From: Planctomycetales bacterium 71-10
Lineage (GTDB): Bacteria > Planctomycetota > Planctomycetia > Isosphaerales > Isosphaeraceae
Assembly (NCBI GenBank): GCA_001898385.1
Contig: MKTT01000120.1
Span: 28,982 to 87,781, forward strand
Length of the DNA stretch: 58,800 bases
Reading direction: 5' to 3'
The notes beneath the pieces are model-generated. The model had not been told where the DNA came from, made no database searches, and saw nothing but the letters and a program-made list of their open reading frames with translations. The translations under genes were made by a program, and so were the position numbers. Numbering within the stretch: position 1 is the first letter of the stretch; every line of letters starts with the position of its first letter. Shown here piece by piece: positions 1-8,104 of this stretch.

Positions 1-1564
1 CGGCGGTCGTCCCGCGGCCGAGGCGGTCGAAGACCTCGGCGCGGTCGTCCAGGGCGTCCCAGAGCGTTTCCAGCGCGGCCGGGTCGCGGCGGCCGATCCC
101 CAGCGACTCGACCGCGCGGCGGAATCCGGCGACGTGCTCGGACCAGGGGCGGTCGTGGCTCAGGCCGTCGATCGCGCCGATGAGGTCTTCCAGGATCGGG
201 TAGGCGCGGCGCGCCCGGGCGACCTCTTCCTCGCGGCGGCGGGTCTCGGCCTCGTTGGGCCCTTCCTCCGATCGGGCGATGGCGCGGGCCAGGGCGGTGA
301 GGATGTGGCCCTTGCCGCGGAAGACGGAGAGGGTGCGGAGCGTGGAGGCGGCCTCGGCCAGCTCCATGCGGCCGACGTCCTTCCAATCGGGGCGGAGCTG
401 GCCGTTGCGGAGGAGGCGGACGACCAGCTCGACCTCCCAGTCCTCCACCGGGATCCGCGCCGCCTGGAGGGCCGCGGCGACGGCCGGGTCGCGGTCGAGG
501 GGCGTCGGGCCGTCGTCGTGGACGGGGAGGCCGGCGGCGCGCAGGGCCTCGACGGCGGCCTCGGCCTGCTCGTCGCGGCGGGGGAAGACGACGAGGACCT
601 CGTCCGGGGGGACGCGGGCGTCGAGGAGCCCCTTCGCCTCCCGCGCGACCATTCGGCCCAGGTCCATCCCGGCCGGTCCGCCCCGGATGGAGAGGCCCTC
701 GGCGGCCTCGATGCGGGCCGACGACGGCCCGAACAGCAGGGCGTCGACGGCGCGCAGGCCGGCGGGGCGGCGGGGGCACGAAGGGAGGACGGATTCGGAC
801 AGCCCCAGCTCCAGCAGGCGGTCGCGCAGGGCGGTCGCGGCCAGGAACAGCTCGGCCCGCTCGGGGTCGTCGTGGTGGCAGAGCGTGACGTCGACCGACC
901 GCGGGCGCTCCAGGGCGTCGCGGAGGATCCGCCAGCGCGCCGGCGTGCGGCCGTCGAAGTCGAGGAAGACGAGGCGGTCGCCGTCGCCCGAGCCGCCCCG
1001 GTCGCGAAGCTTGATCGAGGCCCAGACGGCCAGCCCGGCCTCGTCCTCGGCGTCCAGGCCGGTCAGCAGCCGGCGATAGCGCCGGAACGTCGCGACCTCG
1101 GCCGCGGCGATCGTCGCGCCGTCGCCGTCGTCCGTCGCTCCCCATTCGGGGTCGCGGTGATGCTCGGCGGCCGTCCAGTCGGCGAACCGGCGGCGGAGGC
1201 GGCGGCGGTAGCCGGCCCGCGAGGTCAGCCCGGCGAGCGGCCCGCGGCGGCCGCCCGCGGTCTCGTCGCGCAGGGCCTGGTCGAAGACGGCCGTCGCCGC
1301 CGGCCCGGACAGGATCGTCGGGCCCTTCCGCACGACCGAGGCCACCCAGCGCCACAGGTCGTCCCAGCAGCGGACGCGGGGGGCGGCGCCGCGCGTGGAC
1401 TTCGACGGGTGCAGCGCCAGGTCGCGGGCGGTCCGGTCACGGGCGAGGGGCGTCGGGACGATCCACTGCGCCTCCCGGAGCGAGGGGCCCAGTTGCAGCA
1501 GGCGCTCCCGCGTCGCCGCGCCGGGCGGCCCCGTCCAGAGCGTCCGGTGAGCCCCCTCCGCCAC
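1..1564 (-). CDS. AddB-like / PD-(D/E)XK-family helicase-nuclease, N-terminal part (runs off left edge)
   Basis: The gene enters from the left edge, so the C-terminal part, where a PD-(D/E)XK nuclease would sit, is not visible. The chosen start is GTG at 1564, preceded by a good Shine-Dalgarno (GGGAGG, about 6 nt away). The N terminus reads HRTLWTGPPGAATRERLL, a degenerate P-loop like that of AddB-type inactivated helicases, followed by VPTPLARD and later CxxD-like and LLDARVPPDEVLVVFP stretches typical of the AddB/RexB helicase fold. The family takes part in double-strand-break end resection. About 520 codons are visible without a stop. The first 128 bp overlap the 3' end of uppP in another frame, so the two are probably co-transcribed. 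Assignment to the AddB group is inference from fold-like motifs; the broader helicase/nuclease call is more secure. Confidence 0.65.
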   Translation of the reverse strand, partial: MAEGAHRTLWTGPPGAATRERLLQLGPSLREAQWIVPTPLARDRTARDLALHPSKSTRGAAPRVRCWDDLWRWVASVVRKGPTILSGPAATAVFDQALRDETAGGRRGPLAGLTSRAGYRRRLRRRFADWTAAEHHRDPEWGATDDGDGATIAAAEVATFRRYRRLLTGLDAEDEAGLAVWASIKLRDRGGSGDGDRLVFLDFDGRTPARWRILRDALERPRSVDVTLCHHDDPERAELFLAATALRDRLLELGLSESVLPSCPRRPAGLRAVDALLFGPSSARIEAAEGLSIRGGPAGMDLGRMVAREAKGLLDARVPPDEVLVVFPRRDEQAEAAVEALRAAGLPVHDDGPTPLDRDPAVAAALQAARIPVEDWEVELVVRLLRNGQLRPDWKDVGRMELAEAASTLRTLSVFRGKGHILTALARAIARSEEGPNEAETRRREEEVARARRAYPILEDLIGAIDGLSHDRPWSEHVAGFRRAVESLGIGRRDPAALETLWDALDDRAEVFDRLGRGTTA

Positions 1565-2441
1565 TGCCGCCTCCCTTCGCCGTCACCAACGCCAGGACCA
1601 GGGCCGCGAACGCGACCAAGTATACAGAAAAATACCACAATTTCCCGGATCGGACAACGCGGATCAGCCACAGGATGGCCGTGTACCCCACCGCGCCGGC
1701 GACGACCATCGCGGTCAGGGTCTGCGCCACGCGCTCCGGGGTGAGGCCCAGTTGCGATGGGTCCTTGATCGCGTCCTTCAGCTCGTTGGCGACGGCCCCC
1801 ATCACGGCGGGGACGGCGATCATGAGGCTAAACCGGACGGCCCACACGCGCGACAGGCCCAGCAGGAGGGCCGCGACGATGGTGGTCCCGCTGCGGCTCA
1901 CGCCCGGCAGCGGCGCCAGCATCTGCGCCGAGCCGATCAGGAGGGCGTCGATCCAGGTGGTCTGGGACGGCCCTCGGCCGTGGCCGTCGGGCCCGCGCAT
2001 CTTCAGGGAGACGACCCCGAGGGCCGCCGCCGAGATCAGGAAGCCGACGGGCGCGGCGACCTGACTTTCGAACAGGCCGTCGACCCACTTCTTGAGGAAC
2101 AGGGCGAACGGGACGAGCGGGAGGGTGGCGACGAGGGCCAGCCCGACGACGCGCAGGACCGCCGGTCGGCGGAAGTCGGGGCCGACGTCGGGGTCGTCGG
2201 TCAGCAGGCCGCGGAGGCCCAGGCGGATCGGGCCGCGGTAGTGGTAGAGGATGGCGGCGGTCGTCCCCAGGTGGAGCATGATGTCGAAGAACAGGTTCTC
2301 CTGGCCCGATCGGCCGGAGCCGTTCAGCCAGGCGAAGAACTGCTGCGCGACGAGCAGGTGGCCGTCGCTGGAGACGGGCAGGAACTCCGTCACGCCCTGG
2401 ACCACTCCGAGGGCCAGGGCCTCGATCCATTCCATCAACAT
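1437..2441 (-). CDS. uppP: Undecaprenyl-diphosphatase UppP/BacA
   Basis: Integral membrane enzyme that dephosphorylates undecaprenyl diphosphate so the lipid carrier of cell-wall synthesis can be reused. Both family signatures are present: the (E/Q)xxxE region with SSDGH at residues 15-28 (VQGVTEFLPVSSDGH) and the PGVSRSGTT phosphatase motif near residue 180. Multiple hydrophobic helices follow the usual pattern. At 334 aa it is about 60 residues longer than usual; the excess is a Gly/Ala/Pro-rich C-terminal tail after LVTAKGGG that is encoded over the start of the downstream nuclease gene. ATG at 2441 or the in-frame ATG two codons later are both possible starts; no strong Shine-Dalgarno decides between them. 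A palindromic repeat lies between this gene and pgsA. Confidence 0.93.
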   Translation of the reverse strand: MLMEWIEALALGVVQGVTEFLPVSSDGHLLVAQQFFAWLNGSGRSGQENLFFDIMLHLGTTAAILYHYRGPIRLGLRGLLTDDPDVGPDFRRPAVLRVVGLALVATLPLVPFALFLKKWVDGLFESQVAAPVGFLISAAALGVVSLKMRGPDGHGRGPSQTTWIDALLIGSAQMLAPLPGVSRSGTTIVAALLLGLSRVWAVRFSLMIAVPAVMGAVANELKDAIKDPSQLGLTPERVAQTLTAMVVAGAVGYTAILWLIRVVRSGKLWYFSVYLVAFAALVLALVTAKGGGSGGGGSPDALDGAARRGDAGAPAATGPLAPGGAVDRPDAPRP

Positions 2442-2521
2442 GCGGCGGGGATCCGTGGGGTTGGGGCGAAGGGTCGAAGACGCCGACGCCGTTCAACGCG
2501 AGACCTGAGCGGCCCGCAGGC

Positions 2522-2685
2522 GTCCCCTCTCCCGCCGGGAGAGGGTGGCCCGAAGGGCCGGGTGAGGGTCGTCGGACTTGTCGAGATAGCAACGGTTTAC
2601 GGCCGGCGCGGCCGATATGCCCTCCGCGCTCCGGCGACCCTCACCCGCCGCTGCGCGGCCGCCCTCTCCCGGCGGGAGAGGGGAC
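2522..2685. repeat. Palindromic intergenic repeat, copy A
   Basis: A 164-bp imperfect inverted repeat begins GTCCCCTCTCCCGCCGGGAG and ends in the near-complement CGGGAGAGGGGAC. Each arm of about 55 bp carries two small palindromes (CCCTCTCCC/GGGAGAGGG and GGCCCGAAGGGCC) followed by GGGTGAGGGTCGTCGG; the arms flank a central stretch of about 55 bp. It lies between pgsA and uppP in the same transcriptional direction, so it would be transcribed into a strong hairpin. Copy E at 58626-58788 is nearly the same length and shares parts of the centre (TGCCCTC, CCGGCGACCCTCACCC). Confidence 0.9.
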
Positions 2686-2729
2686 GTCGGATGCGCCTTC
2701 GCCGCCATGAGGGATCGCAAGTCCTCCGC

Positions 2730-3350
2730 TCATCGCCCCCGCGCCGCCTCGTTGCGGAGGGCGGGGCCGGCACCCCAGAGGTAGGCGGCGCCGCTGTAGA
2801 TGGTGAGGGCCACGGCGATCCAGGTGAAGGCGTCGCGGAGCGGGATCAGGTCGCGGCCGGCCTCGCCCATCCAGAGGATGAGGAGGACGGCCGAGATCGA
2901 GAGGCACTGGAACGTCGTCTTGAGCTTGCCGGCCATCTTGGCGCCGAACGCCCGGCCCTGGCCCTCCAGCAGGCTGCGCAGGCCCTGGATGAGCAGCTCG
3001 CGGACGACGATCGCCGCGACCATCCAGGGGAGGACGCCCGTCCCCGGGATGGCGGCGAGGTAGATGTAGACGCCGCAGACGATGACCTTGTCGATCAGCG
3101 GGTCGAGCTGGCGGCCGAGGGGGGTGTCCTGGTCGAGCAGGCGGGCGAAGTAGCCGTCGAGCCAGTCGGAGACCGCGGCGGCGACGAACAGGCCGAAGGC
3201 CCAGCCGTACCACTGGGCCGAGATCGTCGCGAACACGAACGCCGCCAGGCCCAGGCGGGAGACGCTCAGGGTGTTGGGGACGTTCCAGAACCGGCCGGCC
3301 GGCCGCGCGGGGGCTTCGGCCTCGGCGACGGCGGGGCTTTGCGGGGCCAT
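2730..3350 (-). CDS. pgsA: CDP-diacylglycerol--glycerol-3-phosphate 3-phosphatidyltransferase
   Basis: Membrane enzyme of phosphatidylglycerol synthesis. The CDP-alcohol phosphatidyltransferase signature DG(x)2AR(x)8G(x)3D(x)3D is complete (SDWLDGYFARLLDQDTPLGR then QLDPLIDK, about residues 61-88). It is preceded by a PNTLSVSRL segment and followed by several hydrophobic helices and VRELLIQGLR, all typical of PgsA. Length 206 aa is close to the family norm, with an Ala/Pro-rich leader of about 20 residues. It starts 13 bp after the rimO stop, so the two are probably one transcript with uppP and the nuclease further downstream. Other CDP-alcohol transferases share the motif; the N-terminal PNTLS element favours PgsA. 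Confidence 0.9.
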   Translation of the reverse strand: MAPQSPAVAEAEAPARPAGRFWNVPNTLSVSRLGLAAFVFATISAQWYGWAFGLFVAAAVSDWLDGYFARLLDQDTPLGRQLDPLIDKVIVCGVYIYLAAIPGTGVLPWMVAAIVVRELLIQGLRSLLEGQGRAFGAKMAGKLKTTFQCLSISAVLLILWMGEAGRDLIPLRDAFTWIAVALTIYSGAAYLWGAGPALRNEAARGR

Positions 3351-3363
3351 CTCGGACCTCTCC

Positions 3364-4821
3364 TTACATGCCGTCGAGGACGGTCAGCGACGAGCCGGGG
3401 CGCTTGCGGGGGCGGGGGCGGGCCCGCCGGCGCCGCGACGGAAGGGCCGACGTGCGGGCGACGAAGTCGTAGCCCTCGGTCTCCAGGATCTCGCAGGGGA
3501 CGACGTCGCCCGGCTGGAGGCCGGGGCCCTGGACCAGGACCACGCCGTCGACGTCCGGGGCGTCGGCGTAGGTGCGGCCGAGCCAGAGGCCGGGGCCGCC
3601 GGCGGGGGCGTGGCCGTCGATCAGGACGTCCATCTCGCGGCCGATCAGGGTCGCGTTGAACGCCTCGGCGATCGGCTTCTGGATCCGCATGATCTCCTCA
3701 CGCCGGGCCTCCTTCACGTCATCCGGGAGGTGGTTCGGCAGCTTGGCGGCCGGGGTGTCGGGCTCCAGCGAGTAGGTGAAGACGCCGAGCCGCTCGAACT
3801 TCTTCTCGGCGACGTAGTCGGCCATCTCGCGGAACTCGGCGTCGGTCTCGCCGGGGAAGCCGACGATGAACGTGGTGCGGAGGACGAGGTTGGGGATGTC
3901 GGCCCGCAGCCGGTCGACGATCGCGGTGGTCTCCGCCCGGGTGTGGCGGCGGTTCATGACCTTGAGCATCCGGTCGTTGATGTGCTGCAAGGGCATGTCG
4001 AGGTACGGGATGATCCGTCTCGCGCCGGCGATCGCATCGTACAGCTCGTCGGTGAAGTGCCGGGGGTAATTGTAGAGGATGCGGATCCAGGTCAGCTCCT
4101 CGACCTGATCCAGCTCGCGGAGCAGCTCGGCCAGGCGGGGCTCGCCGTAGAGGTCCATGCCGTAGTACGTCATGTCCTGGGCGACGAGGATCAGCTCGCG
4201 GACGCCGTCGGCGGCCAGTTCGCGGGCCTCCTCGACCACGCGCTCGATGGGCTTGGTGACGTGCTTGCCCCGCATGTACGGGATGGCGCAGAAGGTGCAG
4301 AGGCGGTCGCACCCCTCGGAGACCTTCAGGTACGCCAGGTGCCTCGGGGTGATGCGGAGCCGGGCGCGGTCGTCCTGGGCGTTCACCGGGGCGGGGTTGA
4401 ACAGCGTGCGCTGCTCGTGCAGGCCGCCGAGGATCCGGTTGGAGACCTGGGCGATCTGCTCGCGGCCGAAGACGCCGACGACCTGGTCGACCTCCGGGAA
4501 CTCGTCGAGCAGCACGTCCTTCTGGCGCTCCGCCAGGCAGCCGGCGACGATCACGCCCTTGATGCGGCCCTCGCGCTTGCGGCCGAGCATCTCCTCGATG
4601 ACGCCGCACGACTCCTTGCGGGCGGCGTCGATGAACCCGCAGGTGTTGACGATGACGAGGTCGGAGTCCGCCCCCTCGGGCACCAGCGCGTACCCCTCCT
4701 GCGCCAGCAGGCCGAGCATGCGCTCGGAGTCCACGGTGTTCTTGGAGCAGCCGAGGCTGACGAACGAGATCGTCCCCCGGACTCCGGTCTCGGCCTGGTC
4801 GTTCGTAGATTGGGGCGTCAT
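3364..4821 (-). CDS. rimO: Ribosomal protein S12 methylthiotransferase RimO
   Basis: Radical-SAM enzyme that methylthiolates an aspartate of ribosomal protein S12. Three N-terminal cysteines of the UPF0004 domain (C25 in SLGCSKNTVDSE, C61 in NTCGFI, C95 in AGCLAER) and the radical-SAM CxxxCxxC triad (C171, C175, C178 in EGCDRLCTFCAIP) are present. A TRAM-like domain follows (GREMDVLIDG onward), then a basic Arg/Pro-rich tail. The ATG at 4821 is preferred because it lies 17 codons before the conserved ISFVSLGC; an in-frame GTG at 4860 would add 13 poorly conserved residues. The GCSKNTVDSE signature separates RimO from MiaB. It leads the rimO-pgsA run. Confidence 0.95.
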   Translation of the reverse strand: MTPQSTNDQAETGVRGTISFVSLGCSKNTVDSERMLGLLAQEGYALVPEGADSDLVIVNTCGFIDAARKESCGVIEEMLGRKREGRIKGVIVAGCLAERQKDVLLDEFPEVDQVVGVFGREQIAQVSNRILGGLHEQRTLFNPAPVNAQDDRARLRITPRHLAYLKVSEGCDRLCTFCAIPYMRGKHVTKPIERVVEEARELAADGVRELILVAQDMTYYGMDLYGEPRLAELLRELDQVEELTWIRILYNYPRHFTDELYDAIAGARRIIPYLDMPLQHINDRMLKVMNRRHTRAETTAIVDRLRADIPNLVLRTTFIVGFPGETDAEFREMADYVAEKKFERLGVFTYSLEPDTPAAKLPNHLPDDVKEARREEIMRIQKPIAEAFNATLIGREMDVLIDGHAPAGGPGLWLGRTYADAPDVDGVVLVQGPGLQPGDVVPCEILETEGYDFVARTSALPSRRRRARPRPRKRPGSSLTVLDGM

Positions 4822-4888
4822 GGGGCTCGCGGGTGTTCGATCGTCGGGGCCGGGGCGCACGATGGGGCCCGGTCGTGGTGGAACCCTT

Positions 4889-4894
4889 ATTATA
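4889..4894 (-). promoter_or_regulatory. Candidate -10 element for rimO
   Basis: A perfect TATAAT hexamer on the minus strand lies about 70 nt upstream of the preferred rimO ATG, in an otherwise extremely G+C-rich stretch. No convincing -35 hexamer sits 16-18 bp upstream, so this is a partial match only. Confidence 0.4.
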
Positions 4895-4971
4895 TCCCCC
4901 GACCCCCCGGTCGTGGCCCCCCAATCCGGGAAGATTCCGGGAGGGGGGCCCGGGCGACACCCGCCGCCGGC

Positions 4972-5904
4972 TCAGGGCACCTTCGGCTTGACCTTCAGGT
5001 GCTGGTCGAACCAGTCGGCGAGGACGGCGTTGTCCTTGACGAGGTCCGGCCAGCCGTGGGAGGCGCCCGGCTTGACGACCAGCTTGGCCTCGACGCCGGC
5101 CTCCTTGAACTTCTCGACGATCAGCTCGGCCTGCTGGATGGGGACGAGCTGGTCGGCGTCGCCGTGGAAGATGAGCGTCGGCGGGTCGTCGGGCGAGACG
5201 TGCGTGATCGGGCTGACCTGGCGGCCGATGGCGTCGCGCATCGCCGGGTCGACGGGACGGAAGACCTTGTCCTGGGGGTCGAGGGCGTTGAAGTCGAACG
5301 GGGCCTTGAAGCCGCTCAGGATCCCCTCACCGAGCGCCCGCTCGCCGGGCTTGCCGTAGTTGAAGAAGTCGGTGGGGGGGAAGAAGCAGGCGACGGCCTG
5401 CACGCGGCTGGACCCGCGGTCGACCGGATCCTTGGCGAACGGGTTCCCCAGCGCCCCGGCCGTCCCCAGCATCAGCGACAGGTGCCCCCCCGCGGAGGCC
5501 CCGGTCACGCCGATTCGGTCGGGGTCGACGTGGTAGTCGGCGGCGTGGTAGCGGATATAGCGCACGGCGCGGTTGACGTCCTCGACGACCTCGGGGATCG
5601 TGAACCGGGGCTGGCTGCCGTGGACGACGGCGAAGACGGTGTAGCCGCGGTTGAGGAACTCGGCGACGTAGCCGGGGTTGATCGCGTCGTGGGCCGAGAA
5701 CCAGCCGCCGCTGACCATCCAGACGATCGCCGCGCCGTTGGCGTCCGCCTTGGGCGCCAGGACGTCCATCGTCAGCGCCATGCCGTGCTTGCGGCCGTAG
5801 ACGACGTCCTCGGTCCGCGTGTAGTTCGGCTCCTCGGCGGCCGCGAGCGGCGGGGCGAGGAGGGCGGCGGAGGTCAGCATCCAGGCGAGCGTCGTTCGGG
5901 TCAT
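4972..5904 (-). CDS. Secreted alpha/beta hydrolase (BD-FAE / carboxylesterase-like)
   Basis: A 310-aa exported hydrolase. An N-terminal signal peptide (MTRTTLAWMLTSAALLAPPLAAA) is followed by an alpha/beta-hydrolase fold: oxyanion-hole region WMVSGGWFSAHDA (a variant of the usual HGGGW), nucleophile elbow GASAGGHLS (GxSxG), and acid and base in HGDADQLVP and GASHGWPD near the C terminus, so the Ser-Asp-His triad is complete. ATG at 5904 is chosen because it begins the signal peptide; an ATG at 5928 would add eight polar residues. Such enzymes act on esterified polysaccharides or small esters, but the substrate cannot be read from the sequence. It follows the CNNM-type gene by 38 bp on the same strand. 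Confidence 0.85.
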   Translation of the reverse strand: MTRTTLAWMLTSAALLAPPLAAAEEPNYTRTEDVVYGRKHGMALTMDVLAPKADANGAAIVWMVSGGWFSAHDAINPGYVAEFLNRGYTVFAVVHGSQPRFTIPEVVEDVNRAVRYIRYHAADYHVDPDRIGVTGASAGGHLSLMLGTAGALGNPFAKDPVDRGSSRVQAVACFFPPTDFFNYGKPGERALGEGILSGFKAPFDFNALDPQDKVFRPVDPAMRDAIGRQVSPITHVSPDDPPTLIFHGDADQLVPIQQAELIVEKFKEAGVEAKLVVKPGASHGWPDLVKDNAVLADWFDQHLKVKPKVP

Positions 5905-5942
5905 CGGTGACTCGCTTTCCGTGGCCATTCGTGGGGAGGTGG

Positions 5943-7211
5943 TCAGAACGGGAATTCCAGCGGCCGGATCAGGACGTGGTCGACGCGGTTGGCGTCCATG
6001 TCGACGACTTCGAAGCGGAGGCCGAGGTCGTCGAAGCCCTCGCCGACGCGGGGGATGCGGCCGAGCTTGGTGACGACCAGGCCCCCCAGGGTGTCGAACT
6101 CGCCGGGGGGCGGGTCGGGGATCTGGAACAGGTCGACCAACTCGTCGACGGGGAACCGGCCGTCGAGCAGCCACGAGCCGTCCGGGCGCTGGACGGCGCG
6201 GGGGGCGTCGGCGTCGTCGGGCTTCTCGGCGGTCGAGCCGAGGAGGGCGTCGCGGACGTCGGCCAGGGTGACGACGCCGACGACCGAGCCGTACTCGTCC
6301 AGGACCACCGCGGCGCCGGTGCGCGAGCGGCCGAGGACGTCGAGGATCTGCGGGCCGCGGGTCCCCTCGTAGATGAAGTCGGGGAGGGTGAGCAGGCCCT
6401 TGAAGCGGGTGGGCTGGCCCTCGGCACCGCGGGCGAGGAGGTCCTTCAGCCGGACCATGCCCAGCAGGTTGTCCAGGGTCTCGTCGCAGACGGGGAGGCT
6501 GGCGTGCGGGCTGAGGACGATCTTGCGGGCGATCTCCTCCGGGGCGTCGCGGACGTCCAGCCAGACGACGCGGTCGCGCGGGGTCATCAGGGCGCGGGCG
6601 CGGCGGTCGCAGAAGCGGAAGACGCGGCGGAAGATGGCGTGCTTGCCGGCGTCGAACGCGCCGGACTCGGCGCCCTCGCGCATCAGCTCGCGGACCTTGT
6701 GCTCCACCCCCGCGGCCTTCTCCGGGGGCCGGGCGCCGAGCCGGCGGGCCAGCGCCGAGCCCAGGCGGTGCAGGCCGAGGGCCGCCGGGCCCGCGAGCCT
6801 CGCCGCCGCGCCGAGCGTCCGGGCCAGCCGGGCGGCGTACCACTCCGGGCGTCCGGCCGCGAAGGCCCGCGGGACGGCGTCGGCCAGCACGGACGCCGCC
6901 GCGGCGATCGCCAGCGCCGCGCCCGCGGCCGGGAGCCGGGCGAGGCCGCCGTCGCCGTCGGAGAAGGCCGGGCCCGCGAGGGCGCCGGCCATGACCAGGG
7001 CGGCCGTCGCCCCCAGCCGGGCCGCCGCCGAGGGGCCCTCCGGGCGCCGGGCCAGCTCCAGGGCGGCCCTCGCCCCCGACTCCCCCTGGGAGGCCCGATC
7101 GCGCAGGCGGGCGGCGTTGGCCGCCTCCAGGGCGCAGGAGAGGAGCGATCCGAGCCCGGCGACGGCAAGGAGGGCCAGGACCTCCAGGACCAGCATCACG
7201 ATCGACGTCAT
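5943..7211 (-). CDS. CNNM/CorC (HlyC-type) membrane protein with CBS pair and CorC_HlyC domain
   Basis: About 422 aa. The N-terminal third is hydrophobic (MTSIVMLVLEVLALLAVAGL and further Ala/Leu-rich segments) and corresponds to the DUF21/CNNM membrane domain. A linker VREL..GAESGAFDAGKHAIFRRVFRFCDRRA then leads to two CBS repeats (LMTPRDRVVWLDV and VVLDEYGSVVGVVTLADV), and the C terminus (GSWLLDGRFPVDELVDLF to DANRVDHVLIRP) is a CorC_HlyC transporter-associated domain. Family members are linked to Mg2+/Co2+ efflux; the exact ion is not deducible. The start at 7211 is chosen because it opens with the first membrane helix; an ATG at 7244 is possible. It is divergent from the zinc-ribbon gene. 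Confidence 0.88.
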   Translation of the reverse strand: MTSIVMLVLEVLALLAVAGLGSLLSCALEAANAARLRDRASQGESGARAALELARRPEGPSAAARLGATAALVMAGALAGPAFSDGDGGLARLPAAGAALAIAAAASVLADAVPRAFAAGRPEWYAARLARTLGAAARLAGPAALGLHRLGSALARRLGARPPEKAAGVEHKVRELMREGAESGAFDAGKHAIFRRVFRFCDRRARALMTPRDRVVWLDVRDAPEEIARKIVLSPHASLPVCDETLDNLLGMVRLKDLLARGAEGQPTRFKGLLTLPDFIYEGTRGPQILDVLGRSRTGAAVVLDEYGSVVGVVTLADVRDALLGSTAEKPDDADAPRAVQRPDGSWLLDGRFPVDELVDLFQIPDPPPGEFDTLGGLVVTKLGRIPRVGEGFDDLGLRFEVVDMDANRVDHVLIRPLEFPF

Positions 7212-7428
7212 TCGGCGACCCAGGTCGTTGTCGGGGCGTTCCATCCGTCCGTCGCGGGCCGTCGCGGCCCCGGCGTCGCCGATCATCTTAACCGGATCCG
7301 CGCCGGCCGTCGCTCCCGGTCGCTTCCCGACGGGGGCGGGGCGACCCGATGGAACCGGCGCCTCCGGCGCGTTACGCTCCAAAACACGTCGGACGTGAAC
7401 CGGTCCCAACACGCCGGGAGTGTCGACC

Positions 7429-7956
7429 ATGCTCCTCATCTCCTGCCCCTCGTGCGGCGAACGCGGCAAGATCCCGACCAACCTCGTCGGGGCCCGGATC
7501 AAGTGCAAGAAGTGCGGCAACGCCTTCCACGTCGTCGACCCCGCCAAGGCCGCCGTCGCGGCCGGGGTCGCCTCCGGGACGGCGACCGCGGTCCACGGCC
7601 CGCCCCCGGTCTTCGAGGGCATCGCCGTCGAGGGCCTGGACGCCTCCGCCTGGTCGCTCGCCCCGGACCCGTCCTCCCACGCCATGCCCGTCGCGCCCGC
7701 GCTCGCGCCCGCCGCCGAGCCGGCCCCGGCCGCGCCCGCGCCCGCCGAGCCGTCCACCGCCGGCCCGGCGCGGGAGTACAAGCTCCTCACCTCGCGCGAC
7801 AAGTACTTCGAGGGCAAGTTCGACCTGGTCCGCCTGGAGGAGGCCCTCAACCACTACGCCCGCCAGGGCTGGGTGGCCAAGTCCATGTGCCTGCCGCACA
7901 TCAAGAACTTCCAGGGGGCCATGCAGGAGGAGGTCGTCGTCCTGCTGGAGCGGTGA
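7429..7956 (+). CDS. MJ0042-type zinc ribbon fused to a DUF4177 domain
   Basis: A 175-aa protein of unknown role. Residues 1-40 form a zinc ribbon (CPSCGERGKIPTNLVGARIK then CKKCGNAF) of the MJ0042 type common in planctomycetes. A linker of about 60 residues rich in Ala and Pro follows. The C terminus (REYKLLTSRDKYFEGKFD through WVAKSM to EEVVVLLER) matches the DUF4177 pattern, a small beta-alpha-beta domain. ATG at 7429 is chosen because GGGAG lies 8 nt upstream; a GTG three codons earlier overlaps that Shine-Dalgarno. The combination suggests a soluble, metal-stabilised scaffold or binding protein, but no enzymatic residues are visible. Confidence 0.8.
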   Translation: MLLISCPSCGERGKIPTNLVGARIKCKKCGNAFHVVDPAKAAVAAGVASGTATAVHGPPPVFEGIAVEGLDASAWSLAPDPSSHAMPVAPALAPAAEPAPAAPAPAEPSTAGPAREYKLLTSRDKYFEGKFDLVRLEEALNHYARQGWVAKSMCLPHIKNFQGAMQEEVVVLLER

Positions 7957-8104
7957 GGCGGGGAGGCCCCCGACCGATGCGATTGATGAAAGCACGGCGT
8001 CCCGGCGGCTCGGCGCTCGAAATCGCCGAATACGGACGTATAGTGGGAGCAGAGCCCGTGCGCCGCGGCCCGGGCGATGGACCATCCCGGGACGCCGCGC
8101 CGCC

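Noticed and set aside
134..1744. A 536-codon plus-strand frame at the left edge
   Set aside because: The minus strand here encodes a coherent AddB-like protein with a good Shine-Dalgarno, and the plus-strand translation has no recognisable domain.
2522..2685. Palindromic repeats considered as a CRISPR array or attenuator
   Set aside because: There are no regularly spaced direct repeats or cas genes, and copies are scattered between unrelated genes.
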